A DNA stretch of 64,000 nt from Nocardia niwae NBRC 108934 = DSM 45340 (GCF_001613465.1 NZ_BDCK01000016.1:62001-126000), one strand, 5' to 3'; shown: positions 26,266-35,957, counted from the stretch's first letter. Numbers and translations: made by a program. The notes: generated from the sequence alone by a model not told the origin.

Positions 26266-28512
26266 ATGCTGACCCGGATGGCCCGATTCATCACCCGATC
26301 TCCGCGCGCGGTGCTGACCGCGGCACTGCTCGTCGCCGTCCTGTGCGGCGTCTTCGGCGCCACCGCGCCAGCGCACCTGAAGTCCGGCGGATTCACGTCG
26401 AACGACGCGGAGTCCGCGCGCGTCGCGGAGTTGATCGCCGACAACTTCGCCGGGGCCGCGCCCAACTTCGTCCTGCTGGTCGGCTCGGACGCGGGCGCGG
26501 ACGATCCGGCCACCAAGGCGGCGGGCATCGGGCTGGCCGACGCGCTGAAGAACCGTGGTGACGTGCAGGGCGTCCAGTCCTACTGGACCACGCCGCAGCC
26601 GCTGGCCAACGCGTTGCGCAGCACCGACGGCAAGAGCGCCTTGGTCGTCGCCTACATCGACGGCGACGAGACGCAGGTCCAGCAGACCGCGAGCGAATTG
26701 GAACGGCAGTTCGCGGGCGTCTCCAATGGCATCACGGTGCGTCAAGGCGGCATCGCCGCGATCTACCACGACGTCACCGAGCAGACCACCCGCGATCTCA
26801 CCCTGGCCGAGGGCGTCGCGGTGCCGCTGTCGATGATCGTGCTGGTCCTGGTGTTCGGCAGCCTGGTCGCCGCGGCCCTCCCGCTGACCATCGGCGTGTT
26901 CGCCATCCTGGCGACGCTGGCGCTGCTGCGCCTGTGCACGCTGTTCACCGACGTCTCGATCTACGCGCTGAACATGACGACGGCGATGGGTCTGGCGCTG
27001 GCCATCGATTCCAGCCTGTTCATCGTCAGCCGCTTCCGGGAGGAACTGGCGCGTGGCTTGGATCCGGCCGCGGCCACCATCCGGTCGGTGCAGACCGCGG
27101 GGCGCACCGTGTTGTTCTCCGCGCTCACCGTCGCACTCTCGCTGGCCGTGCTCAGCGTGTTCGACCTGTACTTCCTGAAGAGTTTCGCCTACGCCGGCGT
27201 CGCGGTCGTCGCCGCGGCGGCGGCCGCGTCGATCGTCGTGCTGCCCGCCGCGCTGGTCCTGCTCGGGCACCGGGTGAACTCCCTCGACCTGCGGGCTCCG
27301 TTGCGCCGCCTGTTCCGCCGCGACGCACCCGCGCCGGGCCCGCACGCCCCCGAGGACAGCGGTTGGTATCGCCTGGCGGGCGTGGTGATGCGGCACGCGG
27401 CTCCGGTCGCGATCGTGATCATCGCGCTGCTGCTGGCGCTCGGCGCACCGTTCCTGTCGGTGAAGTTCGGCTATCCCGACGACCGGGTGCTGCCGGAGAC
27501 CGCGTCCAGCCGCCAGGTCGGCGACGCCATGCGCACCCAGTTCCCGCAGGCCGACCCGGTCGCCAGCACCACGATCGTGCTGGATGGCTATCGCGGCGAC
27601 CTCGCGGCGCTGGGCGGATACGCGGCCGAACTGTCGAAGGTCGAGGGCGTGCCCGCGGTCCTTTCCGCCGCCGGGATCTACACGACCGGCGCGCGAGTCG
27701 CGCCCGCGCCGCCCGGGATGATCAACGACACCGGCACCTACCTGAATGTCGCGACGAAGCTCGATCCGTTCTCACCCGCCGGTGACCGTCAGCTGAGCGC
27801 GCTCCGGGCGGTCCCATCCCCGGGCGACGCGCTCTACGGCGGCGCGGCGGCGGCCAACGCCGACTCACTGCAGGCACTGGCCGCCCGGCTTCCGCTCGCG
27901 GCCGCCCTCATCGCACTCACCACGTTCATCGTGTTGTTCCTGTTCACCGGCAGTGTCGTATTGCCGATCAAAGCGCTCGTGCTGAACACGCTGTCGCTGG
28001 CCGCCGCGTTCGGCGCGATGGTCTGGATTTTCCAGGAAGGCCACCTGTCCGGTCTACTCGGTTTCACCGCGGTCGGCTACCTGGTGCCGACCATGCCGAT
28101 CCTGATGTTCTGCCTGGCCTTCGGCCTGTCCATGGACTATGAGGTGTTCCTGCTGTCGCGAGTGCGCGAAGAGTGGCTGGCCACGCACGACAACAACCGC
28201 GCGGTGGCGATCGGCCTGGCCCGCACGGGCCGGATCTTCACCGCGGCCGCGCTGCTGATGGCCATCGTGCTCGGCGCGCTGGTGACCGCCAAGGTGTCGT
28301 TCATGCAGTTGCTCGGCCTCGGCCTCACGCTGACCGTGCTCGCCGACGCCACGATCATCCGCGGCCTGCTCGCGCCCGCGCTCATGCGTCTGCTCGGGCC
28401 GCTGAACTGGTGGGCGCCCGCACCGCTGGCCCGCCTGCACGCCAAGATCGGACTGACCGAGGGCGAGGAGGACGCCGCCGCACGTCCGCTGGAAACCGCA
28501 GGGCGGGCATGA
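26266..28512 (+). CDS. MMPL-family RND transporter
   Basis: 748 residues, ATG behind GCGGAG. It has two repeated MMPL domains with about 12 membrane helices. The first helix (VLTAALLVAVLCGVFGA) is followed by a large periplasmic loop (~residues 40-180). Helix 4 carries AIDSSLFIVSRFREE and helix 10 carries GLSMDYEVFLLSRVREE. In MmpL3-type proteins both positions are Asp-Tyr and form the proton relay; here the first is Asp-Ser. The substrate may be a lipid or drug. It overlaps tetR by ATGA and sits under a perfect palindromic operator. Confidence 0.92.
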   Translation: MLTRMARFITRSPRAVLTAALLVAVLCGVFGATAPAHLKSGGFTSNDAESARVAELIADNFAGAAPNFVLLVGSDAGADDPATKAAGIGLADALKNRGDVQGVQSYWTTPQPLANALRSTDGKSALVVAYIDGDETQVQQTASELERQFAGVSNGITVRQGGIAAIYHDVTEQTTRDLTLAEGVAVPLSMIVLVLVFGSLVAAALPLTIGVFAILATLALLRLCTLFTDVSIYALNMTTAMGLALAIDSSLFIVSRFREELARGLDPAAATIRSVQTAGRTVLFSALTVALSLAVLSVFDLYFLKSFAYAGVAVVAAAAAASIVVLPAALVLLGHRVNSLDLRAPLRRLFRRDAPAPGPHAPEDSGWYRLAGVVMRHAAPVAIVIIALLLALGAPFLSVKFGYPDDRVLPETASSRQVGDAMRTQFPQADPVASTTIVLDGYRGDLAALGGYAAELSKVEGVPAVLSAAGIYTTGARVAPAPPGMINDTGTYLNVATKLDPFSPAGDRQLSALRAVPSPGDALYGGAAAANADSLQALAARLPLAAALIALTTFIVLFLFTGSVVLPIKALVLNTLSLAAAFGAMVWIFQEGHLSGLLGFTAVGYLVPTMPILMFCLAFGLSMDYEVFLLSRVREEWLATHDNNRAVAIGLARTGRIFTAAALLMAIVLGALVTAKVSFMQLLGLGLTLTVLADATIIRGLLAPALMRLLGPLNWWAPAPLARLHAKIGLTEGEEDAAARPLETAGRA

Positions 28513-29198
28513 TCGGTGGCAGGCGACCGCGATCACCGCGCGGTTCCGGAGCACAGCTGCGCGAGGAGATCCTGCGGGCCACGGCCGAACTGCTCGCCAG
28601 GACCGGGCACGCCGACGCCGTCTCCATCCGGGCGGTGAGCAAGCTGGTCGGCGTGAGCGCGCCGTCGATCTACCGGCACTTCGCCGACAAGGACGAACTC
28701 ATCGAGGCCGTGGTCGCACAGGTCTTCGAAGACCTGGCCGACGCGATGCGGGCGGCCACCGACCCCGCGGCCTCACCGGTGACCCAGCTGCACGAACAAG
28801 GCATGGCCTACGTCCGCTTCGCCCTCGCGCATCCCGAGCAGTACCGGCTGGCGACCGCGCCCACCGAGACCGAAGGCGTGGTGGACCAAGTCCTCACCAG
28901 CGGGGCCTTCCAGCATTTCGAGGCCACCGTGCGCAAGTGCATGGACGACGGGACGATGGCGCCGCGCGACCCGCGGCCGATCGTGCTGGAACTGTGGTCC
29001 GTGGCCCATGGCATCGCCTCCCTGCTGCTGGCCAAACCCTTCCTGCCCTGGGGCGACGCCGAAGCGGTCGCCTCCCGCGTGATGGGCGCGGCGTGCCTGG
29101 GTTACGGCGTGCTCGACCTGCTCGGCGCGGACCCGCCGACGCCGGACACGGTCACCACGTGGTTGCGCCACCTGAGGAAGGGCCCGTCCCCGGCCTGA
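28509..29198 (+). CDS. TetR-family repressor of the mmpL operon
   Basis: 229 residues; its ATG overlaps the mmpL stop (ATGA at 28509-28512). The N-terminal helix-turn-helix is IRAVSKLVGVSAPSIYRHFADKDELIEAV, a canonical TetR motif. The C-terminal ligand domain is alpha-helical (residues ~80-215). Co-transcription with the exporter and the palindrome upstream of the operon suggest an autoregulated efflux module. The inducer is unknown. Confidence 0.93.
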   Translation: MIGGRRPRSPRGSGAQLREEILRATAELLARTGHADAVSIRAVSKLVGVSAPSIYRHFADKDELIEAVVAQVFEDLADAMRAATDPAASPVTQLHEQGMAYVRFALAHPEQYRLATAPTETEGVVDQVLTSGAFQHFEATVRKCMDDGTMAPRDPRPIVLELWSVAHGIASLLLAKPFLPWGDAEAVASRVMGAACLGYGVLDLLGADPPTPDTVTTWLRHLRKGPSPA

Positions 29199-29283
29199 CC
29201 GCGCTTCGGCAGAGCGGCTGTCAGGCCGTGAGCGACCGTTCGGTAACTTCCTCGCAGCGCACACGCGCGGAAGGAGTGAACCC

Positions 29284-30597
29284 GTGTCTTCAACCATTGA
29301 TCCCGCCGCCACCGCCTGGCTGCTGATCAGCACGGCCCTCGTGCTGCTCATGACCCCGGGCCTGGCGATCTTCTACGGCGGGATGGTGCGCTCGACCGGG
29401 GTGCTCAACATGCTGATGATGAACTTCATCGCGATTCCCCTGGTGACCGTCACCTGGCTACTGTTCGGCTACAGCCTGGCGTTCGGCGCCGACGCGGGCG
29501 GCGGTCTGATCGGCGGCCTCGGCCACCTCGGGATGGCGGGCATCGATCCGGGCTCGGTGCGCGGCTCGGTTCCCGAGCTGTTGTACGCGACGTTCCAGCT
29601 CACCTTCGCCGTCCTGACCGCCGCGCTGGTCAGCGGCGCCATCGCCGATCGGGCCAAGTTCAGCGCGTGGATGATCTTCGTGCCGCTGTGGGCGCTGGCG
29701 GTATACGCGCCGATCGCGCACTGGGTGTGGGGCCCGGGCGGTTGGCTCGCCTCGTTCGGAGCGCTGGACTACGCGGGTGGGCTGGTGGTGGAGATCGCCT
29801 CCGGTGCGTCGGCCTTGGCCCTGGCGCTCGTGCTCGGCCCGCGCATCGGGTTCCGGACCGACGCGATGCGCCCGCACAACCTGCCCTTCGTGCTGCTCGG
29901 CGCGGGCCTGCTGTGGTTCGGCTGGTTCGGCTTCAACGCCGGTTCGGCGCTGGCGGCCAACGGCCTGGCGGCGGCCGTCTTCCTGAACACCCTCGTGGCG
30001 GGCTGCCTCGGCATGCTCGGCTGGCTCGCGGTGGAGCAGATCCGCGACGGCAGGCCCACCACCTTCGGCGCGGCGTCCGGCGTAGTGGCCGGCCTGGTCG
30101 CCATCACTCCTTCCTGCGGGTCGGTCAACACCCTGGGTGCGCTGCTGGTCGGGCTCGCGGCGGGCGTGCTGTGCTCGTTCGCGGTGGGCTGGAAGTTCAA
30201 GGCGGGCTACGACGATTCGCTCGACGTGGTCGGCGTCCACTTCGTCGGCGGCATCGTCGGCACCGTGCTGATCGGCCTGCTCGCCACCGAGGTGATGACC
30301 GGTGGCGCCGAGGGCCTGTTGTTCGGCGGCGGGCTCACTCAGCTCGGCAAGCAGCTGGTGGCGGTGCTCGTCGTCGCCGCCTACGCGTTCGGCGTCTCGT
30401 TCGCGCTCGGCAAGGGCATCGACCGGCTCATCGGGTTCCGGGTCAGCAAGGAGGACGAGACGGCCGGGATCGATTTCGCCCTGCACGCCGAAACGGCGTA
30501 TGCCGAGGGCGTGCACGGCCATGCCCCCCGCCGCCTCGGCGAGGGGCACTTCGGGCGTCCACTCGGAGATCGCCCGCTCGACGATCAGCTGGACTGA
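29284..30597 (+). CDS. amt: Ammonium transporter, Amt family, with Glu at the first twin-His position
   Basis: 437 residues from GTG 29284 with AAGGAG upstream. It has eleven membrane helices, with Amt signatures FYGGMVRSTGVLNMLMMNF, LLWFGWFGFNAGSAL and DVVGVHFVGGIVGT. The second pore histidine is kept (His319). The first, normally in VVHI of helix 5, is Glu170 (VVEIASG). It conducts ammonium across the membrane. Unlike many actinobacterial amt genes it has no glnK or glnD after it. A GTAAC half-site at 29242 recalls GlnR boxes but the rest does not fit. Confidence 0.93.
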   Translation: MSSTIDPAATAWLLISTALVLLMTPGLAIFYGGMVRSTGVLNMLMMNFIAIPLVTVTWLLFGYSLAFGADAGGGLIGGLGHLGMAGIDPGSVRGSVPELLYATFQLTFAVLTAALVSGAIADRAKFSAWMIFVPLWALAVYAPIAHWVWGPGGWLASFGALDYAGGLVVEIASGASALALALVLGPRIGFRTDAMRPHNLPFVLLGAGLLWFGWFGFNAGSALAANGLAAAVFLNTLVAGCLGMLGWLAVEQIRDGRPTTFGAASGVVAGLVAITPSCGSVNTLGALLVGLAAGVLCSFAVGWKFKAGYDDSLDVVGVHFVGGIVGTVLIGLLATEVMTGGAEGLLFGGGLTQLGKQLVAVLVVAAYAFGVSFALGKGIDRLIGFRVSKEDETAGIDFALHAETAYAEGVHGHAPRRLGEGHFGRPLGDRPLDDQLD

Positions 30598-30736
30598 TCG
30601 CGGCGGATGACAGCCTCGTCACCGGCATCATGACAACCGCGCTCGCACCGGCCGTGAGCCGTAGGCAGCAGCGCGATGCCGAGCAGCGCTTCGCTCGCAC
30701 GGACCACCGTGCGTGGTCCACCGGCTTGCCGTCGCC

Positions 30737-31864
30737 TCAGCTCACGGAGCCGGCCGACGCGGTGAACGTATTGCATTGGGCGGCACGATTGTTCTCCAAG
30801 CCCGTCTCGAACCACTGCCCGCCGTTCTCCGCGGAGCCGTGGTCGCGCATGTCCCCGGCCTGGTCGCCGCGCCCGTAGGCGTCCTTGCGGGCCAGGGTGA
30901 GCTGCGGGTCGCTCAGCGAACCGCCCTTCGACGACGAGGACAGGTACATGCCGTCGAAGCAGTTGGCCTGCAGCTCCACTCGCCGTGACAGTTCCAGCCC
31001 CTTGGAGCTGCGCGGTCCCACGTCGGCGCGCTCACTGTTGGCTTTGCGCAGGATGCCGGACATCGCCTGCACGTGGTGGCCGTACTCGTGCGCGAAGACC
31101 GACAGGTAGACCACCCAGTTGTCCTTGAAGTAGTCGGTCTGCAACTGGCTGATCGGCATATAGATGGTCTTGTTCGCCGGGCAGTAGAAAGCGGCGAAAT
31201 TGCTGGTCGAGCCGGTGCACGGCGTGGTGATACCCGCCGTGGTCGCGCTGACGTTCAGCGCAGGCGGCTGGAACGGCAGGTTCGCCTTGCGCAGCACGGG
31301 TTTCCACGCCGTCTCCAGGCACGACGCGGCGCTTTCGAAGAATTCGCGGGCGGCGTCCACCTGAGTTCCCCACGGCGAGTAATCGCACCGCGCCGGAAGC
31401 AACGTCGCGCTCGGATCGGTCAGCAGCGGGTTGTTGCCGGTCTCCGACGGTCCGGACGAACCGTCCGGCTGGGCGTCGAACGTGAAACTCGGCTGTGGGC
31501 CGGACGCGTCGTCGCCGCGACCCACTGAGATCGCATTGCGTACCAGCCCCGCCGCGACCACGAACACGACGACGACCAGCAACACCACCCATCCGCCGCC
31601 ACCCCGTTTGCGCGGCGGCGGATACGGCGGCCGCCCGGGCGGACCATAGGGCATCGGCGGTGGCACCGGCGGGCCGTAACCCGGTGGCGCGCCATAGGCG
31701 GGCGGGGCGTATCCCGGCTGCGGCCGGTAGCCAGGAGGAGGGCCATAACCAGGGGGCGGGCCGTAACCCGGTCGCGGGCCGTAGGGCGCACCGTAGCCGG
31801 GCGGCGGCGGAACCGGACGCCCCCCATGCGGGACCGGTCCGTGTCCGTACGGTGGTTGTGTCAC
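30737..31864 (-). CDS. Membrane-anchored neutral zinc metallopeptidase (YpfJ-like)
   Basis: 375 residues from GTG 31864. A cytoplasmic Pro/Gly/Tyr-rich N-terminus with repeated PGYGPP units (~120 residues) leads to one membrane helix (WVVLLVVVVFVVAAGLV). The external domain belongs to the putative neutral zinc metallopeptidase family, with HEYGHHVQAMSG as HExxH zinc site and RRVELQANCFDG as the distal glutamate. It has several cysteines (SCLETAW, TPCTG, FYCPANK) likely paired outside. The substrate is unknown. It is divergent from the DUF2207 gene. Confidence 0.9.
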   Translation of the reverse strand: MTQPPYGHGPVPHGGRPVPPPPGYGAPYGPRPGYGPPPGYGPPPGYRPQPGYAPPAYGAPPGYGPPVPPPMPYGPPGRPPYPPPRKRGGGGWVVLLVVVVFVVAAGLVRNAISVGRGDDASGPQPSFTFDAQPDGSSGPSETGNNPLLTDPSATLLPARCDYSPWGTQVDAAREFFESAASCLETAWKPVLRKANLPFQPPALNVSATTAGITTPCTGSTSNFAAFYCPANKTIYMPISQLQTDYFKDNWVVYLSVFAHEYGHHVQAMSGILRKANSERADVGPRSSKGLELSRRVELQANCFDGMYLSSSSKGGSLSDPQLTLARKDAYGRGDQAGDMRDHGSAENGGQWFETGLENNRAAQCNTFTASAGSVS

Positions 31865-31940
31865 GCCCCCGTACCCCCTCGTCTCAGTGATCGCCGACAG
31901 CCGCTGACGCAGGATAGCAAGCTGTCTAGAGTAGGCAGCC

Positions 31941-33572
31941 ATGCTGACTTTTCGGGGGGCCGCCCTAGGCGCGCTGCTTCTCGCCATCGCGGGAATGTTC
32001 GCGACGGCCCCGGTCGCCCAGGCCCAGCCGGAGCCGGGCGGAGTGACCATCACCGCCGATCTGAAGCTGAACCGCGAGGGCATCCTCGAAGTGGTCGAAC
32101 AGGTCTCGGTGCCGCCGGACGGCACGTTCCGGATGGCGCTTCCGCTGCGACTGAAGGTGGGCGACGACGCGGAGCGCGTCTTCCGGGTCACCGACGTGGA
32201 CACCGAGGGCGCGGGCACCGCGACGGTCGCCAACGACCAGTTCACCATCGAGGCCAAGCCCGGCACCTCTACTTTCCGGTACTCCGTGCAGAACACCGTG
32301 AGCGACGCGCGGGGCACCCAGGTCTTCCATTGGCTCGGCGTGCCCAACACCGACATCGCGTCCATCAGCGCCTCGCTGATCAGCCCCAGCTTCGAAATGG
32401 GCATCGTCGATTGCAAACTCGGCCCGCCCGGCAACACCCGGCCCTGCGCCGACGTCAAGATCGAAAGCGACGGCGTCCTCTTTCTCGAGCAGACCGACCT
32501 GCACAAGGGCGACGCGATCGACCTGACGCTGCAGTTGCCGCCCGGCACCGTGCCGAGCAACGCCGACGTGCGCGGCAGCGGTGACGCGGGCCCCTTCGCG
32601 ATCACCGCCCCGGTGCTCATCGCGTTCGGCGTCCTGCTGCTCGCGCTGGCGGCGCTGATCGCGTTCGTGTTGCGCGCACGTCGTCAGGAAGCGGCGGTCG
32701 GCGGCGGTTCGGAGACGATCGACCCGCTGCTGCGTGAGGGCGACCGCGTGCAGTTCACCTCGCCCGAGGGCGCGCTGCCCGGCGAGGCCGGGCTACTGCT
32801 GGACGGGCATGTCGATCCGGTCGACGTCGCCGCCACGGTGGTGGACCTCGCGGTGCGCCGATACTTGCGGATCACGCCGCTCAGCGACAGCGACTGGCGG
32901 ATCACCCGGGTGAACACGCCGGACGATCAGCTGCGCGACTACGAGAAGGCCGTCTACCTGGCGCTGCTCCCCGACGACGCCGACGCGGTGACCCTGGGCG
33001 AATTGCGCAGACCGGGGCGAGTCGCCTCCGGTCCGGTGCGCACCGCCATGGTGGCCGACGCCGTCACCCGGGGCAACTTCCTCGATCGCCGTCGTCCCGG
33101 CCTGGCGATGTGGCTCGGCGCGGCGCTGGTGGTGGCGGGTGTCGCGGCGACCGTCGCCCTCGCGCTCACCTCGGGGCATGCCTTGGTCGGTGTCGCCATC
33201 GCGCTCGGTGGCGTCGCCGCCCTGCTCACGCCGAAGTACCTGCCGGCGCGCACGGCGCGCGGGCTGGAACTCGCCCGGCAGATCCGCGCTCTCCAGCGCG
33301 GCCTGGAAACGACTCGGCGCGAACAGATCCCGCCGATCGACCAGGAGACCGTGTTCTCCCGAGCCCTGCCGTTCATGGTGCTAGGCGCACGCGCCGACAA
33401 CTGGATCCGGGCCTTCCGCGACCTCGATCCGTCGGCCGACGCGCAACCCGGCCTCTACTGGTTCAGCGGCTTCGAACGCGACCGCAACCTGCAGCGCTTC
33501 GCCGGGCACTTCCCGTTCTTCATCACCGCGCTGGAAGGGCTTTTCGCCGTCGCGGGCGATCCGCACCGCTAG
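31941..33572 (+). CDS. DUF2207-family membrane protein
   Basis: 543 residues. A signal peptide (LTFRGAALGALLLAIAGMFATAPVAQAQ) precedes a beta-rich external domain (residues ~30-215). A membrane helix (VLIAFGVLLLALAALIAFVLRARR) follows. A cytosolic segment resembles a winged-helix domain (DPVDVAATVVDLAVRRYLRI). Two further helices follow at ~390-435, then a cytosolic tail with FSRALPFMVLGARADNWIRAF, the usual DUF2207 ending. The function of the family is unknown. It shares a short divergent promoter region with the zinc peptidase. Confidence 0.88.
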   Translation: MLTFRGAALGALLLAIAGMFATAPVAQAQPEPGGVTITADLKLNREGILEVVEQVSVPPDGTFRMALPLRLKVGDDAERVFRVTDVDTEGAGTATVANDQFTIEAKPGTSTFRYSVQNTVSDARGTQVFHWLGVPNTDIASISASLISPSFEMGIVDCKLGPPGNTRPCADVKIESDGVLFLEQTDLHKGDAIDLTLQLPPGTVPSNADVRGSGDAGPFAITAPVLIAFGVLLLALAALIAFVLRARRQEAAVGGGSETIDPLLREGDRVQFTSPEGALPGEAGLLLDGHVDPVDVAATVVDLAVRRYLRITPLSDSDWRITRVNTPDDQLRDYEKAVYLALLPDDADAVTLGELRRPGRVASGPVRTAMVADAVTRGNFLDRRRPGLAMWLGAALVVAGVAATVALALTSGHALVGVAIALGGVAALLTPKYLPARTARGLELARQIRALQRGLETTRREQIPPIDQETVFSRALPFMVLGARADNWIRAFRDLDPSADAQPGLYWFSGFERDRNLQRFAGHFPFFITALEGLFAVAGDPHR

Positions 33573-33585
33573 CGTCACCACATAC

Positions 33586-33624
33586 GAAAAGGGCGGCCGG
33601 TCGTGCGACCGGTCGCCCTTCGTC
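33586..33624. terminator. Hairpin terminator between DUF2207 and ROK genes
   Basis: An AAAAGGGCG...CGCCCTTCG stem encloses a GCCGGTCG/CGACCGG inner stem. It lies just past the DUF2207 stop and before the convergent ROK stop, and could serve both directions. Confidence 0.6.
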
Positions 33625-33631
33625 GTATTGC

Positions 33632-34906
33632 TCAGTCGCTCAACGCGGTTCGCCGGACGGCGGCCAGCGGGTCGGCGTAGAGGACGCTCAGCGAGGTAAC
33701 GACGGCGGCGTATTCCTGGACCTTGCCGCCGAATCCGCTGATCCGGATGTCGGTGGGCGGAAGCGTCGAGCCCTGGTTGAACGCCCGCGCCACATGCGCG
33801 ACGGCGGGCCGGTAGCCGGTGAAGGCCTGGCCCCCGAGGATCACCCGATCCGGGTTGAGCATGTCGCGCACCATCGCCACGGTGTGGCCGAGAATGGTGG
33901 CCCGTTCTGCGAGCAGCTCGCGCGCGGATTCCGAACCCGCTTCGGCGGCCCGGTACAGGTCGGCGATGGTCGAACCCGCGGTGCCGTTGTGCGCCGGGAT
34001 GATGCCACGACCGACGGCCCTGGAATGCAGCGACCGATCGCCGACGGTCACCTCCAAGCAGCCGCGCCGTCCGCAGGTGCATTCGACGTCGGAGCCCGTG
34101 GGCAGATGCGCGATCGATCCGGGGCCGTTGCTCGGCGTGTGCACCCGCCCGTCCAGAGTCACTGCGACACCGGCGGTTTCACGCACATAGAAGTACAGGC
34201 TGCTGCCCCGCTCGACGCGGGCTTGGTCCTTGGGCTCGCCGGTGGGCAGCAACAGCTCGGAACCTGCCATCGCCTCGACGTGCGGCGCCACCGAGACCGG
34301 CAGCTCCAGCACCTCGCCGAGTACCGAACCCACCTGCGCCCCACGCCATTCCAGCTTCGGGTGGTCGACGACGCCGGTCAGCGGGTCGACCCGGCCGCCG
34401 ATCGCGACGCCGGCCCACAACGCCTTGCGCCGGTGCCAGCGCTGCAGGAACGCCTTCGCGCTGCGGGCCACGGTGGTGGTGGCGAACTCCTGACCGGTCT
34501 GCGGAGTGGCGATGGCCAGCCCGCCGAGAATGCGGCCGCGCAGGTCGGCGGCGACGATCTTGGTGACCGCGGCGCCGATGTGGATGCCGATGGTCAGATA
34601 GGCCTCGTGATCGATTTCGAAGGGGACACGGGGGCGTCCGACCGCACCCGAAGCCGTCAGATCAGGGCGCTCCCGCAGCAGGCCCGCCGCGAGTAGCGCC
34701 GAGACCTGGCGGTTGACCGTGGCGATGCTCAAACCGGTTGTGCGCGCGGCATTGTCACGGGAAACGGGCCCGCCGGTGGCAGCCCGCAGAACCGCGGCCG
34801 CGGGGTTGTCGCCGATGCGCAGTTCGGGAGCGACGACCGGACGCTGAACGCGGGCACGGCCGGTGGCAACCCTGGAGACGGATCGTTCAAGGGTGGGAAT
34901 GGACAT
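33632..34906 (-). CDS. ROK-family transcriptional regulator
   Basis: 424 residues from ATG 34906 with AAGGA upstream. The N-terminal winged helix (NAARTTGLSIATVNRQVSALLAAGLL) is followed by a ROK sugar-kinase-like domain. The ROK zinc motif is intact, CTCGRRGCLEVT. The phosphate-binding glycine motif near IGIHIGAAVTKIVAADLRGRI lacks the classic DxGxT form, consistent with a regulator rather than an active kinase. It resembles Rv0485 of M. tuberculosis. The ligand is probably a sugar, but this is inference. Confidence 0.9.
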   Translation of the reverse strand: MSIPTLERSVSRVATGRARVQRPVVAPELRIGDNPAAAVLRAATGGPVSRDNAARTTGLSIATVNRQVSALLAAGLLRERPDLTASGAVGRPRVPFEIDHEAYLTIGIHIGAAVTKIVAADLRGRILGGLAIATPQTGQEFATTTVARSAKAFLQRWHRRKALWAGVAIGGRVDPLTGVVDHPKLEWRGAQVGSVLGEVLELPVSVAPHVEAMAGSELLLPTGEPKDQARVERGSSLYFYVRETAGVAVTLDGRVHTPSNGPGSIAHLPTGSDVECTCGRRGCLEVTVGDRSLHSRAVGRGIIPAHNGTAGSTIADLYRAAEAGSESARELLAERATILGHTVAMVRDMLNPDRVILGGQAFTGYRPAVAHVARAFNQGSTLPPTDIRISGFGGKVQEYAAVVTSLSVLYADPLAAVRRTALSD

Positions 34907-35246
34907 TGTGCAGATCCTTGCTGAAGTCCCGTAATCCACGGGACATGCCTACATGGGCGGCGAGGCAGCAAACGAGCAGGAAAACCAGCTCAGCTGCAGC
35001 AAGAGAGGCGACACAGTTCGCGCGTCAATGGCAGCCGAAGACCCAGCGCGGCGGTCACGTAAGTGACGCGCAGGAGGTTCCATCGACCGGCAGACATGTC
35101 ATTAAAATTAACACCGATTTCCGCGACGCACCAACCCTCGACGCGCCGTTGTGCGCACACGCACATAGTTTCCCCAGGTCGCGAGCACGCGAAAAAGCCC
35201 CGCTCCCCCAGGCGACCGTGGGGCGGGGTCTTTTCACGCGGAAGGT
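34907..35246. other. Intergenic region upstream of the ROK regulator
   Basis: 340 nt without a supported gene. It holds the ROK promoter side (AT-rich stretch near 35095-35115, ATTAAAATTAA) and a probable terminator at 35195-35236 for the secreted protein gene. Nothing else is recognised. Confidence 0.5.
35195..35236 (-). terminator. Terminator of the secreted DUF8020-like gene
   Basis: A GC-rich hairpin, CCCCGC and CCCCA pairing with TGGGG and CGGGG, with A-rich and T-rich flanks (AAAAAG before, TCTTTT after). It sits 11 nt past the stop codon at 35247. The stem has one bulge. Confidence 0.6.
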
Positions 35247-35957
35247 TTACTTCGGGGCGACGAACGGCTGATTGATCGTCGTGAAGTACTGGATCGCGGC
35301 GGCGACCGCCACCGGAGCGGTGACCAGCAGCTGGCCCGCGAGGGTGCCCAGCGCGCCGACGGCGACGATGCCGCCGAGGCAGCCGATGGCCGCGGCCGGG
35401 ATGAACGCGCCGAACAGGCCGACAATCGCCGCCGAGGCGACGGTGGCGCCCGCGATGCCGCCGAGCACGCAGCCCACGGCGCCGCCCGCCAGGCCGCCGA
35501 CGAGCGTGCCGATAGTGGCACCGGCGGCGATCGTGCTGGTCAAGCGGGTCCAGGCGGCGACCTCACGGTCGTACTCGGTCTTCCACGGCGCCTTGTCCTC
35601 GTACGGCAGGGCGACCGGCTTGTAGACCGCGTGCTCCCGGTCGAACAGCGGCGTCAACGTCGCGCTGCGGCCGGAGACCTGTGCGGCGATCGGGAATTCG
35701 AAGTCCTCGAGCTGAAACCTCAACGGCTGGGCGGCGAGCACGGTACCGTTGGAGGCCTTCACCTGCAACACCTCGTCCTCGACCGCCAGCGAACCCGCGT
35801 CGGTTTCGATGATCGACTGGCTATCCGTCGCGTACGCGGTGAAATTTATTGCGTTTTCGGCGTTTTCTTCCGCCGGTGCGGCGCCGGATGTGCCCGCGGC
35901 CACTCCGGTCGCAATGGTCACCAGCGCCGCCACCACGGCGAGCTTCCTCATCCTCAT
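35247..35957 (-). CDS. Secreted/membrane protein of the DUF8020 type
   Basis: 236 residues from ATG 35957. The signal peptide ends at about TSGAAPA. A beta-rich domain follows (residues ~35-110: FTAYATDSQSIIETDAGSLAVEDE). The C-terminus is a Gly/Ala-rich hydrophobic segment (~125-215) with glycine-zipper-like repeats (GTLVGGLAGGAVGCVLGGIAGA) that could insert in a membrane. Many such proteins occur in Nocardia as hypotheticals. The function is unknown; the glycine zipper suggests membrane association or pore-like assembly, which is only an inference. Confidence 0.8.
   Translation of the reverse strand: MRMRKLAVVAALVTIATGVAAGTSGAAPAEENAENAINFTAYATDSQSIIETDAGSLAVEDEVLQVKASNGTVLAAQPLRFQLEDFEFPIAAQVSGRSATLTPLFDREHAVYKPVALPYEDKAPWKTEYDREVAAWTRLTSTIAAGATIGTLVGGLAGGAVGCVLGGIAGATVASAAIVGLFGAFIPAAAIGCLGGIVAVGALGTLAGQLLVTAPVAVAAAIQYFTTINQPFVAPK

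Noticed and set aside
29220..29283. A GlnR box upstream of amt
   Set aside because: Only one GTAAC half-site fits; the paired GAAAC half-site is missing.
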